Below, piece by piece: positions 1 through 10,809 of a DNA stretch of 64,000 nucleotides. Position numbers and translations under genes: made by a program. Within the stretch, counting starts at the first letter, position 1. Each line of letters begins with the position of its first letter. The notes beneath the pieces are model-generated. The model saw only the letters and a list, made by a program, of their open reading frames with translations, was not told the DNA's origin and searched no databases. This stretch comes from Hyaloscypha bicolor E (taxonomy: Eukaryota; Ascomycota; Leotiomycetes; Helotiales; Hyaloscyphaceae), in contig NW_020194562.1 in assembly GCF_002865645.1 (NCBI RefSeq), positions 372,001 to 436,000 on the forward strand. The letters run 5' to 3'.

Positions 1-1500
1 TAAGTGCGTTAAGATAATAGATCAAACCCCTGACTAATCTATATAATTGTCTCTATTGCCTTATGGACCATATTAATAACCGCTTTATTCTAGGGCTCGT
101 TTCTAATATATTATCTTAACTTACGGATTATATTAATAACGGCTTTCCCTAGCATAGCATGTTATCTGAGCCTTCTGCTATTACTTTACACGTATGAAAT
201 AACTAGTAGCCACGCAAGACTAAAGATAATAGTACTATTATAGCAGAATTCCTTTAGTAAACTGCGATATGGCACGTGTCTACTATAAGGATCCGGCCAT
301 TATATGGGCATATGAGATTAATCCTATAAAAATAAGAAATTACCTTGAGACTTATAATATATACAAACCATTATTTCAAACACTGTAATTATGCCACAAG
401 TATAGGGAATTAGTACCTATAATAAGCTTACTAGTAGAAGTCCTTAAGATAATTAAAGACAAGATCTTTGAAGCGCATATGGCCGAGTTAATACCTTAAT
501 AGGAATAGGAATATTCTTGCTTCCAAGAATAATACTGGCTAGTTGACTATTATATATTTAATGAGATCACCGAATTTTTAATAATAATTAAGCTTAATCC
601 TCATAAATAACTCCTTAATACTATAGCCGACTCGGGAACTCATGAATCTAGACATAACGACTTCTGGTATAACTAGAGATACAAACTAGACCCTCTTAGT
701 AGTCCGCTACCTCAAAAGAATTATATTAGTAGTATAAAAAATGTAAGGAACCTTATTTATTACTATTTATTACCGTTCTTCTTAAGCTTCTTCGGATAAG
801 CATAATTTCGTGGATTATACTATAATACTGTCTTTTTTCGGATACTTACTCTGTAATATAGCTGCTCAAAAAGGACTTTGGCCTCGATGTATTAGCTGGC
901 CATTATGAATTCTTTAATTTCAAGAAGACTATTAGCTACTTAATACTACCAATATCGCTCCTAGAGCATAGCGAGCTATTTATACGCGAGCTGTTAAATG
1001 AGTGGAGGTCCTATATAGCTTATAATATAAATACAACGTGGGAACCGCTTAGTAAAGGCCCGTTCCACGCGGCGTTAAAGGCCTTGCGTTTGGAAACTAA
1101 TAATACCAAAGGTCCAAACCCTTATTAAAAGCTTCGTATATCGCAATTAGCTTACTTTAGATAGCAGGTTCTCAACTTTGTCAGTTTATAAAGCCTGTTC
1201 TCGTTCACCCAAGAGGACTTGAGATTAAAGGGAACGAGGAAGATCTGGATCTACCTTTGGAGCGTAAGGAGGATAGAGATTTTTTTTAAGAGGCGTTTAA
1301 TGTATATTCGGAATATAAATCATTTCTATTATATAGTCGAATTACATACTCTTTTGGGATCTTAGTATAAGTCAACCTTGCTTTGCACCCAGCAAATACT
1401 AAACATAACGTATATAGATTGCACATATTCCATTTCTAATGCTCCTACCAAATAATCCTAGTCCCAAGCTATCTAATGAAATCAAGACATGTGTAGTAAC
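1..1500 (+). other. AT-rich RIP-degraded sequence with an unrecognised decayed reading frame
   Basis: The sequence is TpA-rich with stops in all frames. On the plus strand a frame can be followed from about 862 to 1126 (contains the stretch SYLILPISLLEHSELF and then GPFHAALKALRLETN). It resumes with shifts to about 1440 (contains LALHPANTKHNVYRLHIFHF). Stops within it are mostly TAA/TAG. I do not recognise the family. It is most likely the relic of a fungal protein gene or transposon cargo gene degraded by C-to-T mutation. Positions 1-860 show no readable frame. Confidence 0.4.
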
Positions 1501-1533
1501 CCTACGTAATACCTGATATTACAGAGATGGTTA

Positions 1534-2686
1534 TTATTGGAAGGTATTTCGTTGCCTCTGGCTGACTAGATAAGCGATTCCGCGAAGTCTGTTATCCTGA
1601 GATGTCGTTTCATACTCTCCGCTACTTTTTGGCCAGTATTCAAAGAGCAGTCGAGGCAAAATATCACGATACGCGTTGAAAGCTATCTCCTCCATCATAA
1701 TAGTATAGAAGTCGAGCCACTCTACGTTTTCTGGGACGCGGCTCTTCCCAATCAAGACATCTCTTAATATTTGTCCAACTGACCGAAGATCTCGTACATT
1801 AGTATTGGCCTTCACAGCTTCACAAAGGTGAATATTTGCTGGATTATTCTCAGTATAATCTCAAGTGGCGATATTCTAGGACTCACCAAGCTTAAATCCT
1901 TCTCCAGTAACTAGTACATAATCAGTGGTAAAATCACCACGAGACAGGTTATAATCAGCTAGAAACTTGAGTACATTCAAGATCTCTACTAGTCAGCACA
2001 AAGTATCCCGCAGCCTCTTTGACTTAACCTACATCTTTGCACATCCTATGCGCGTCTAAGACAGACCATGGATATTGGGCTGCCGCTGCTACAACGGTGA
2101 CAGATAATAGGGGTTTCGAGATATATAGCTCACACCGTCCTTTGGGATCATCCTCGTGGTCATCGGCGTTAGTAGGTAGCCAATGGCTGATACTGGGGTT
2201 GCTATCATCAAAGCCGACAATATTAATATGTTTGAGTATACGTAATGTATTCCATTCGCTTATAGTCTTCGAGGCATTAATCTGAATAACGCCCGGTATT
2301 GACTTGTATGTCACGAGCCTTACTCGGATGCCCCCGAACTCAAAGCTACCATCAACATGATCGTAGTTGAGAGCAGGATCTGAGGCGATAGTTGGTTGCT
2401 TAATAGCTAATGACTCCTTTTCGACATTCTGGTCTTGGTCTATACCTCTCAAGCGCCATATACCCGTGGCTCGCCTAGATATCGCTTCTGAGGTAGGCAT
2501 CATCTTGTTGCCTGCCATTTGGCTAACGAGGCAGCGCCGGGTTTTATAGAATCCTAGTCTATTTGAAGTATAGCATAGAGTCAGCATATAATTCGAAACA
2601 CCTATAAACCTATGGCAAATTAATGACAGATGACTCCTCGTCATCAAAACTTTGGGAAGACGGCGCTCGCTCAGACTAAACTGCAC
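1534..2686 (-). pseudogene. Degenerate protein-kinase-like gene
   Basis: Minus-strand frames from 2686 down to 1534 read as a protein-kinase fold. There is an N-lobe segment ending WNTLRILKHINIV, matching the usual 'LkHpNIV' before the hinge. After the stop at 2024 a shifted frame reads EILNVLKFLADYNLSRGDF, corresponding to the helix and catalytic loop (normally H-x-D; here RGD). A C-lobe segment runs from about 1815 to 1534 (VRDLRSVGQILRDVLIG). The frame shifts near 2024, and stops fall at positions expected to be W or Q. The catalytic loop is non-canonical even allowing for mutation, so the ancestor may have been a pseudokinase. I consider it non-functional. Family is by motif only; no subfamily is assigned. 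Confidence 0.6.
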
Positions 2687-2987
2687 AATTCGCTGTCTGT
2701 GCGCTGATTTGCTGGGAAGGACTCGCTTATCGCGGGCCGTTCCGCTAACCTTAATTAACCCTTACCCCGCCATGCATGTGCCTGTTTGGTCCACCGCCCT
2801 CGAAAGTTTGCCAACAGTCTGGGCAACAAAACGGAGAGAGGTGATAAGGACTTATTGATAAGCAAAATGAGGGCTGAATCTACTATCGTATCACGTAGAA
2901 TTCTTGCGCGGGCGGGAAAGACAAGAGCAGCAAACATCAGCTTGCACTGTGACTGAACGAATTTCAATCCCGATTAATAACATATTG

Positions 2988-3427
2988 GAATATTCTCACG
3001 GAAATTTCTGAGACTCTTTGGGTAGGGTATTCCGTTGGCGCCTCAGAATATTCCCGCCAGCAGAATATTCCCACCAGCAGAATATTCTACTAGCGGAATA
3101 CTCCGAGATTTGGCTGACATTTGGGCAGAATATTCCAGCTGGCAGAATATTCCTGCACGTAGAATATTCTGCTGGGGGAATACTCTGAGATTTGGCTGAC
3201 ATTTTGGGCAGAATATTCCAGCTGGCAGAATATTCCTGTACGCAGAATATTCTGCTGGCGGAATACTCTAAGATTCGGCTGACATCTTGAGTAGAATATT
3301 CTGCTGACAGAATACTCTGAAATACGGCTGAAACCATGCGTAGAATATTCCTGCCCTCAGAATATTCTGCTAGCAGAATACCGTGCTCTGCTGACACCTG
3401 GGGTAGAATATTCTACTTGCGGAAAAT
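2988..3427. repeat. Array of GAATATTC palindromes in imperfect tandem repeats
   Basis: Fourteen exact copies of the 8-bp palindrome GAATATTC lie between 2988 and about 3414, usually as AGAATATTC, together with near copies (GAATACTC). They are embedded in a longer unit of roughly 75-80 bp containing 'gagatttggctgacatttgg' followed by three palindromes. The array ends about 170 bp upstream of the DUF3723 start codon. Open frames across it (minus strand, repeating AEYS/NIL) are an artefact of the repeat. GAATATTC has the form GAAnnTTC, the core of a heat-shock element; whether anything binds it is unknown. Confidence 0.85.
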
Positions 3428-3598
3428 TCCCAGACTAATAAAGTGCAGCGGTAGCGAATGGCCAAACATTATTATGGTCCAGAAATAGATTCTAGTCTAG
3501 GGTAAGGAAGATACAAATGCAAACAAGACATAACAGCCACTAAATCCACGTGCTGAAACTATGATCTGCCTGCCTTTGTCTATGAGTAAGTACATGAG

Positions 3599-5660
3599 AT
3601 GTCTAGCCAGACGGCGTTCCCTGATGATGCCGAATCCCTGGATCGCTCCCGCGAGACAGCGCGCCTCGGCGTAGCCCTGGTCATGCTGGAGAACCTATCA
3701 TATCAACCTCCTGAAGGAAGGCCCCGAATTCCACTCCAGCCAAGAAAGACCGAGTACTGGCTAAGAGAATTCAGACTTCGAGGATGCTTTCCGAACGTCT
3801 GCGGAAACCGTATCAAGGCCGAAATTTCTCAGCCGGTTCTTGCTGCCGCCCTAGCCCGGTCCGAATTGACGATCAGTGATCTTCACGACGCGGGGCACAT
3901 CAAGCGTCTTCACCTTCCGGAAGGCGCTCTTTTGACGCATTATCATGGACAGCATCGATTAGAAGCTGCAAAGCAGCATATCTATCCGCACAATGAGTGG
4001 TGGGCGGTCGAGCTCTATGATAAAGGTACGTATAAGCCTTCAACGCTGATATAAGTGAATCTCATAGCAGTACAGAGAGATGGGACAACAAGTGTCGTGT
4101 GCAAGAGCAAGACCGTAATATCGAGTCGATTCCACACGACGATGGGACCGTCTTCCGATTCCTGGATGCGGAGCCTGACTGGAGGACGGCGTGGCGGTCG
4201 AAGGACGCGGAGAATGACCTCAAAGCCATGGAGAAGAGGCCAGCTTTGTACAAGGGCTTCACATCTCTAAGACCATTTGTCGGTCTCTGGGCATCTTTTC
4301 AGAAAGGCACTTTACACCGGTATAAATCGCTCAGATGTGATGAAGTAGGCATAATTCTCTTGGCATGCGCAACGCTAACATGCCATCTCAGGAACTGATA
4401 CGATATTTAGACCGCATTAAGCACGTCTGGACCTCCATACTCGACGGTGACGAAGAGCTTATATATAATCTAGATCCTGAGACCGTGGAGCTGTTTGAAG
4501 GGAGGGCCCCCAAAACGTCATCAGCCGACAGAGACTTCATTACCCGAGCTATCGAGAGCAAAAGTGCATTTCCATTGTTGTATAATGATGTCAAAAGATT
4601 AGGACTGCTACAGAACGTTATCGCTATTGATGGGATGATCCCCTCGATCAAGACGCTCGCCAAGGATTCCTTATACCTGGAAGACTGTACGAAAGCAATG
4701 CGGACGCTCATCGACCCAACAGAGTGTCACTTGAGAGAGGCAATGCAACACATGTGGCGTGGATATGGAGGAGACTACATAGTGTTAGAGAGCGCCGATG
4801 GGTTGACCGAATATGGCGATACACGGACGGGCGACGACGAGAGATTTGAGATAGCGTACGTCCAACTATGGATGTTCGCCATGCGCAATTTTCATCGCCT
4901 TACAAACCTCGTCCCGAAGTCGGATAACAAACAAAAGGTGCCGAGTATTGGCCCAGACCCCCAATGCCTCCTTGAATTTGCCAGGCTCGCGAACGCCCTT
5001 GGATTCAGGTCCAATGCGATTACTAGCATTCTCAACGCTGACGCAGATCGAGAGCATGCCAGGAACATGCTCACGATAGCTAGGCCGCCGGCCAGATACG
5101 ATTATGATCTCGAATCAGAAATCACAGGCCACTGCCAGCTTCTAACCCGTATCAGTGGTAGGCAGCAAGAACTCCTTAGGCCACCGGTCTGGACTACCAC
5201 GCTCTCGAATGTCAAGGTAAAACAACGGTATGGGAGACCACACAACCAGGCACTCCAAGATTGCGCTCCTTATTTCTTCTTGCACAATATTTGTGAAATA
5301 CCGGAGAGTGGTAAGTACGTCACAGATTTATTTGTTAAGCGAGGCATTGCGCTCTCTTTCTTTCGCATCCCACTACTACCTCCTGAGGCCGGTCGTCATG
5401 GCAACAGGATGGAGGGGGTAGCTGTGGATACTCGTGGCGCATCACAACAGCAACGTGACTATGATCAGACTCATCAAGCGACGAGTCAAGCCCAGACGAG
5501 CAGGTCGGTCAGGGATGCAGCTCAAGATGCCGCACTCACATCGCGCCTAGAAGAGTGTGAAAGACAGGTCGCGGAACAACAAAGAGAGATCTCTCATTAC
5601 AAGGTAAAGTTGTCAGAGGCTCAGACAAATTCTGAACGGCTACTTGTACGGGCTGATTTA
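3599..5660 (+). pseudogene. DUF3723 protein gene, 5' half (interrupted by a transposon at 5660)
   Basis: Three exons: 3599-4025, 4076-4344 and 4392 onward, with introns starting GTACGT and GTAGGC. The product carries hallmarks of the fungal DUF3723 family: HYHGQHRLEAAKQHIYP followed by WWAVELYD, then FVGLWASFQKGTLHR, ELIRYLDRIKHVW and LDPETVELFEGRAP. The half is open without nonsense codons and codon use looks normal. Its coiled-coil tail (LEECERQVAEQQREISHYKV) runs into a terminal inverted repeat at 5661, which adds a few foreign codons and a stop at 5679. The coiled coil resumes after the transposon at about 10.81 kb. DUF3723 genes have no proven biochemical role; they recur as cargo of Starship giant transposons. 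A truncated protein could in principle still be made. Confidence 0.85.
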
Positions 5661-5708
5661 GCGACGATGCTGCAACTATAATTTTTTTCGCAAAATCAAA
5701 ATTACGAT
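5661..5708 (+). repeat. Left terminal inverted repeat
   Basis: Begins GCGACGATGCTGCAACTATA and continues with a T run, CGCAAAATC and AAAATTACGAT. It matches the reverse complement of 10759-10807 except for the first two bases and one extra T in the homopolymer. Confidence 0.85.
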
Positions 5709-5810
5709 GAATCGCGATTTATTTAATGGCCACATTTTATATGGAAAACACACCTAATTATGGCCAAATACGCAACTCCCATGCATTATAGTCAAATGTA
5801 TCCAGTAGTA

Positions 5811-7495
5811 TTACTCTGTTCTCGCTTTTTTGAACTGCCCCCGATTATCCCTATGCCTATTCCCCGGCCTATAATTACTATCCCCTGGTAATTCCTTCTC
5901 TCCATCGTCAAGATCTGAATTATCGTCGTCATTACTTGATATAATCACCTCCCGCTTCCTCTTTAATATAGACTTTAGAGGACGTTGAGTGGGTGGAGCG
6001 GGAGCGGGAGCAAACGCTAGTAAAAACGTCAGATCTACTAGTATATTTAAATCTATTAACTTACTAGGTATAGAAGCAGGAGCAGGAGCAGGAGCAGGAG
6101 TAGGATCAGGAGTAGGAGCAGGAGCAGGAGAAACCGTAATTCTAGCTTCTAGTATAGGCATATCGTCGTCTGAATTAAAATCGTTAGAATTCAGGTCGTC
6201 ATCTGACTAATTCTTTAAAGGAGCAACCTTCTCCCATATAGCTTCGATCTGTTAATTAGGAGTCAAAGCAGGTAAAGAAGATGCCGTAGATATAACTATA
6301 GATATAGATACTATATTAGGGGTGGTATCGGGAAAGTCTCCTAATAGGGGGCTAAAATCTAGGAGGTAAGGCATCTCTCTATCCCTTCTTTCACGCTTAT
6401 CCTGAATCTCGTCGTCTCTTGCCTGAATTTTATTAATATCTTAATTAAATATAAGATAAATATACTTTGGCGTTCTCTTATTTAATTGGCTAAAGTAGGA
6501 TAATAAGCCATTAATAGTATTTTCAGCTCCATATATCAGATTAGTTATATGGTCAATCCTCTTGTTTTTATCCTTTAGCCATACCTGATTATATTAGTAC
6601 TAATTATATTAGGATACTAATAAATAATAGCTTACTTTAGTAGCAAAAGACACCCCATTTACGCGTTCCAAGATCGTAATCCATTAATTAAGCTCCTAGT
6701 CTTCAAGTAACGGAATTAATAATAAAAAAGCCTTGGCTAAATACATAGCGAACTCCTTATATAATAGTTCTTGACTATAATAAAGTACCATATTAGTAAA
6801 GAGGTATATATTTCTATAAATAAGCTTTATATACGTATTAAACTATTTTACTATCTATAGCTTAATTTGAATATTTTGAGCCTCCCGATACTCTTCTAAG
6901 CTAAGGAACTTCTTTATAGTTAAAACAGGTATACTTCTCCTAGTAAAGCTACTCTCTAGTTCTTCTATTTCATATATACGTAATATAATAGAAATAAGGA
7001 CCTTATATCGTTTTTCGATAATAGGAGCAGGAGGAATTAGCGATTTACCCTTACTAAAAGCCCTTATACGTGCCCCCTGGCTAAGAATAAGGGAACCAAG
7101 GGCTTTACTTCTTTTAAGGGCTAAACCTAATAAAATTAGTATTAATATAGGAGTTAAATAGATAAATACGCACTTTCGCCCTGAGCTTCCTAATAGAAAT
7201 TACCACGTAATTGCTCTAAACGCTCGAGCTTAGCCTGCTATCTCCTCTTATATACTTCTGATTCAAGGACCTCCTCTAAGAGATCCATACCCGGGAAGTA
7301 GTAAAAAGGATAGGAATTAGCTGAGATATTGACTCCTTGGTCTCTTAATAGCTGGGTAATAGTATTCTGAAGTTGAGTTTAACTAGAAAATAGTGTATTA
7401 TCTAATATAATAGTTAGTATAGCTAAAGTAAGAGTAATAGGAGCAGGAGGAGAAGTAACTAGGTTAATCGCACCACATAGTAGATACTTTACCAT
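5811..7495 (-). pseudogene. Accessory gene of the TIR element, degraded; Pro-Ala repeat and basic tail
   Basis: A minus-strand frame can be followed from an ATG at 7495 to a stop at 5811, about 560 codons. Stops inside it fit CAG/CAA-to-TAG/TAA changes. Readable stretches include TQLQNTITQLLRDQGVNIS, a charged helix (QAKLERLEQLRGNFY), INKIQARDDEIQDKRERRD, then an open 116-residue end with APTPDPTPAPAPAPA and a nuclear-signal-like RPLKSILKRKRE, then an acidic patch. I do not recognise the protein. Position and orientation downstream of the transposase suggest a second gene of the same transposon, perhaps a DNA-binding or nuclear accessory factor; that is inference. Confidence 0.55.
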
Positions 7496-8673
7496 AGAGG
7501 GAGGATATGGTGCCTCCCGTATAAAACAAGAGTTCTATAGATTGAGATTATTTATTAAAAACATTTGGGGATAATATAATAAGGATCTGATTTATAATTA
7601 AATATTAGAAGGAGGGTATAGCTAATAAATCTATAGTTCAGTAAATAGTAGTATAAAGTCAAGTAGCAGGATAGAACTATAATATATTAATATTATTTTA
7701 ACCCTTTAGCCCATGCCCCTATAACTTTTTCCCTAGGGAATTTATATATTAGAGACTTATTTTGGAGGTTATTAATAATAGCGTATTACTAATATATAAA
7801 AAGAGGTAAATAGAAGGACTATAAGGGATGCCCCTTAGTACAAGTTAAATTCGGACATATTTTATTTATCCCTAGTATTATTCCTATATAAACTATGGTT
7901 TCCTATACTAGGGGCTATAGAATATTAAGTAAGGGGCTATAGAAATTAAGGGAGGGAAACTAAATTCCATATAAAAAGAGATATTTTTACTAAATATATC
8001 TTATAATTACTTCAAAAGTTCTCAAGAACTATTAATTCAATAGAGCTAGTATTAACGGAGAATTTAATCTATACTATAGACTCCTTACTACTAAAATAAC
8101 AAGTTAATAAAATAATTATAGGGGGTATGGAAAATAAAGGGGCAACGGTCGATTTTCTAACGAGGTAAATCATATAACCTTTTGACATTAAACCACCTAT
8201 AACTATATGAATTTAACTAATTAAGCAGACTACTATTAGCTTCTGTAATTAATTACTTTACCAAAAATTAATGTTTTTAGCTAGTTCTTTCTTTAGGATA
8301 TATATTAATATGTCCCTATTTAGCCTCTCTAAGGCCGGGTAAACCGACTAATATTTACAGGAGGAATTTCTAGATTATCCTCCTTCTCTGCTTCAGGCTC
8401 AGATACGTATCCATTATCTATAAACTATCTATACTCTTGACTATTTATGACCTAATTACTATTTGCCCTATTAAAAGTAATACTATCTATAGTAAATCTA
8501 GTATTCTCCGCATTATCTTTAACCTCCGCTTCGTTATTAGAGCTAATATAGGTAAGATCTTTATCTCTATAGCTAGCGTCTCTCCCTTTATTAATAAACT
8601 AAATACTATCTTGATTATTATAATTCTTTAGCCTTGCCTCTTCTAGTCCCACAGCTACCTCTGGTAATGAATT

Positions 8674-10480
8674 CTAATTATATATATCCTTAGGTATTAA
8701 TAAAAGCCCTAGCTTTGGACGAGTATTCTTCGTATTAATTAGGTAGTCACTAATTGACTCCCTTAGATATATATACGTACTCAGGTAGTTCAGATCCCCA
8801 TTCGAGTTACGTATAGACTCCGTAATTAGAAGTATAAAGCCGGTATTCTTAAGCTCTTGCTCATACCACTCAAGTATAATCTCTAGTAAATATATATCTT
8901 TATTATAGCTAGCATATCCTTTACATAGCTCGTTTAGTTTATTAATATTAATAGGAATCCCGTAGTCCCTGACCCCTATCTGCTCTGAAAACATATAGTT
9001 CTGGAATAGTTAACCAGGGACAATATATAGATAATTAGGCTATTTCCTAATTAAATAGATATTCCAAACCCGGATAAACTCCTTAGTTTACTCCCGTATA
9101 ATAGGTAAATAGACGAAAAGCATAGCAATATAGTCAGGGAGAAGTTTGCGGGAGTAAAGCCTTTAAGAGCATAGTTACTTGAAAAATATCTTCCATTTAT
9201 TTAGTATGCCCTATATAATATTAGCTAATTAAATAAGTCTATATGGGATTAGTATAAATAAATTACCTTTACAACTTGCCCCCACCATATCTTAATTCGT
9301 TAATTAGCTATACTAGTCCCGAACTAATAGAGATCTGAGAACTAATATGGATTAATATCCCTTATTTGGCACGTTGCTTTATAGAGGATATAATAGGCAT
9401 TAGTAACTATGGGTATTTCGCATCCTCTATCCAATCAAATATAGAGCGGAATAACCTCTATTTCGTCTACTAAGTCAAGGTATTATACTAGGATAGTAAC
9501 CTGGAAAGTAGTATAAGTAAGTATATATTAGTATGATATTAATTAGCCTAAAGGAGAATGTAGTATAGAGATTCAGGGGGTTTATTGCCTAAATTAAGGG
9601 TTTTTCAAATAACTAGTTCTTTATAATACTACAGAATTACATAGCCGGAATTATAACTAAGTGAATTTTGGCATTTTCAAGGGAATATATTCATACCGAA
9701 TTAGGAAATACTACTACTTATAGTATAACTATTTGAGATTCCAATATAAATCCAAGGTACAAACCGTAAGTAGGCATTAATACTAGTATATATCTCAATC
9801 CCACAAAATCATAGCTAAGTAAACGGATTAGTAGTTATTAAGATAATGATTTTTGAAGTTAAGTATATACTATACTTACCTTATAATAGCCATTAATAGA
9901 CTAAATAAAGTTCGGCCCATAAATATTATATTCCCCCCTAGCTGCCTTTATCTCTTCCGAGCGACGTTATATACTTTCTGGATTAATTTCCTATATTACA
10001 GAAGCTATTCTATTCCTAGAAAACTTCTGGCTATTCCCTAGGAAGTTGAGATAAGTATATAGAAGCCGGCAGCCATAACTTCTAGTATTGCCTTATGGGC
10101 CTTTATCCACTATATATTACTTGAGGATATGGCGAAGTTACTCCTTTTCTAGCTCAACTTGCGAATTAAGTATTCGACATCGAAGGCCCATAGCCCGGCG
10201 AGCTTGTTATAATAGTCATAGATTAGGAATGTCATATCCTAAGCTCCGGAGGTTAGTAAGTATATTAGCATTAGTCATATGGATATTACAAAAGAACCAG
10301 GTAATAAGACCCTTTACCTGCGGCAAAGGATTAAATATCGAACGTTTAGAGGGCGTTTTCCATTCGGAAAGCCTACTATATAGCGTTCTCAGGGAAATAT
10401 TAACGTCAAAGTCATGCTTTAACCTCTCCATAATAGTCTCATGTAATAGCTACTGCTTAATTAAACAAAGAATATGGGCT
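8674..10480 (-). pseudogene. Degraded integrase-core (rve-like) transposase
   Basis: Read right to left, the minus strand gives an N-terminal helix-turn-helix (ERLKHDFDVNISLRTLYSRL) and a second HTH (MTNANILTNLRSLGYDI) between 10431 and 10216. Next come RRAMGLRCRILNSQVELEKE and EYNIYGPNFI-stop-SINGYYK near 9960-9900, the family's GPNFxWSIDGYxKL catalytic motif with W mutated to TAG and D to N. An intron (GTAAGT to TTAG) is followed by GIEIYTSINAYLRFVPWIYI, and FGTSIANQRIKIWWGQ near 9300. The last part (GVRDYGIPININKLNELCKG) is in a shifted open frame, 8994-8674. This order is that of fungal integrase-core proteins with an N-terminal HTH. Multiple stops and the lost Asp make it inactive. Confidence 0.8.
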
Positions 10481-10758
10481 TAATAGCACATAATATTAAT
10501 CTTGAAACGACCCATTATAAAGAGTTTAATAATAATAGATCAATAGTATTAGAAATAATAACGTAGGAACAAAAGTATAAACGAAGTGTGCCAGATGGCT
10601 AGTAGGCCAGGGGGCATATCACGTGTATTTTATTAATTTTTCCTACCCTATTGCATTCCTACCATGGAATGCGATAAAACACCATATAGATCGACTATTT
10701 TAATTATATTCTACCATAGAAATTAGCTAGACTATTAATAATAGCACATTTTTAAAAT

Positions 10759-10807
10759 ATCGTAATTTTGATTTTGCGAAAAAAAATTATAGTTGCAGCA
10801 TCGTCCT
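10759..10807 (-). repeat. Right terminal inverted repeat
   Basis: Reverse complement begins AGGACGATGCTGCAACTATA, matching the left end. It is followed on the plus strand by TA and then by the resumed coiled-coil frame of the split DUF3723 gene. Confidence 0.85.
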
Positions 10808-10809
10808 TA

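Larger units (their letters stand above)
5661..10807 (-). mobile_element. 5.15 kb TIR DNA transposon with integrase-core transposase and an accessory gene, RIP-degraded
   Basis: The element is bounded by nearly identical inverted repeats of about 48 bp (5661-5708 and 10759-10807). It sits inside the DUF3723 gene between TTA at 5658-5660 and TTA at 10807-10809, compatible with a TA (or TTA) target duplication. Inside, on the minus strand, are a decayed integrase-core transposase (about 10480-8674) and a second decayed gene (7495-5811). No LTRs or reverse-transcriptase motifs were seen, so a cut-and-paste element is inferred. The TpA-rich interior contrasts with the intact left half of the host gene. 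Exact outer ends are uncertain by 1-2 bp because the first two TIR bases differ (GC versus AG). Confidence 0.75.

Noticed and set aside
2996..3397. 133-codon minus-strand open frame
   Set aside because: Its AEYS/NIL-rich sequence is only the translation of the GAATATTC tandem repeat.
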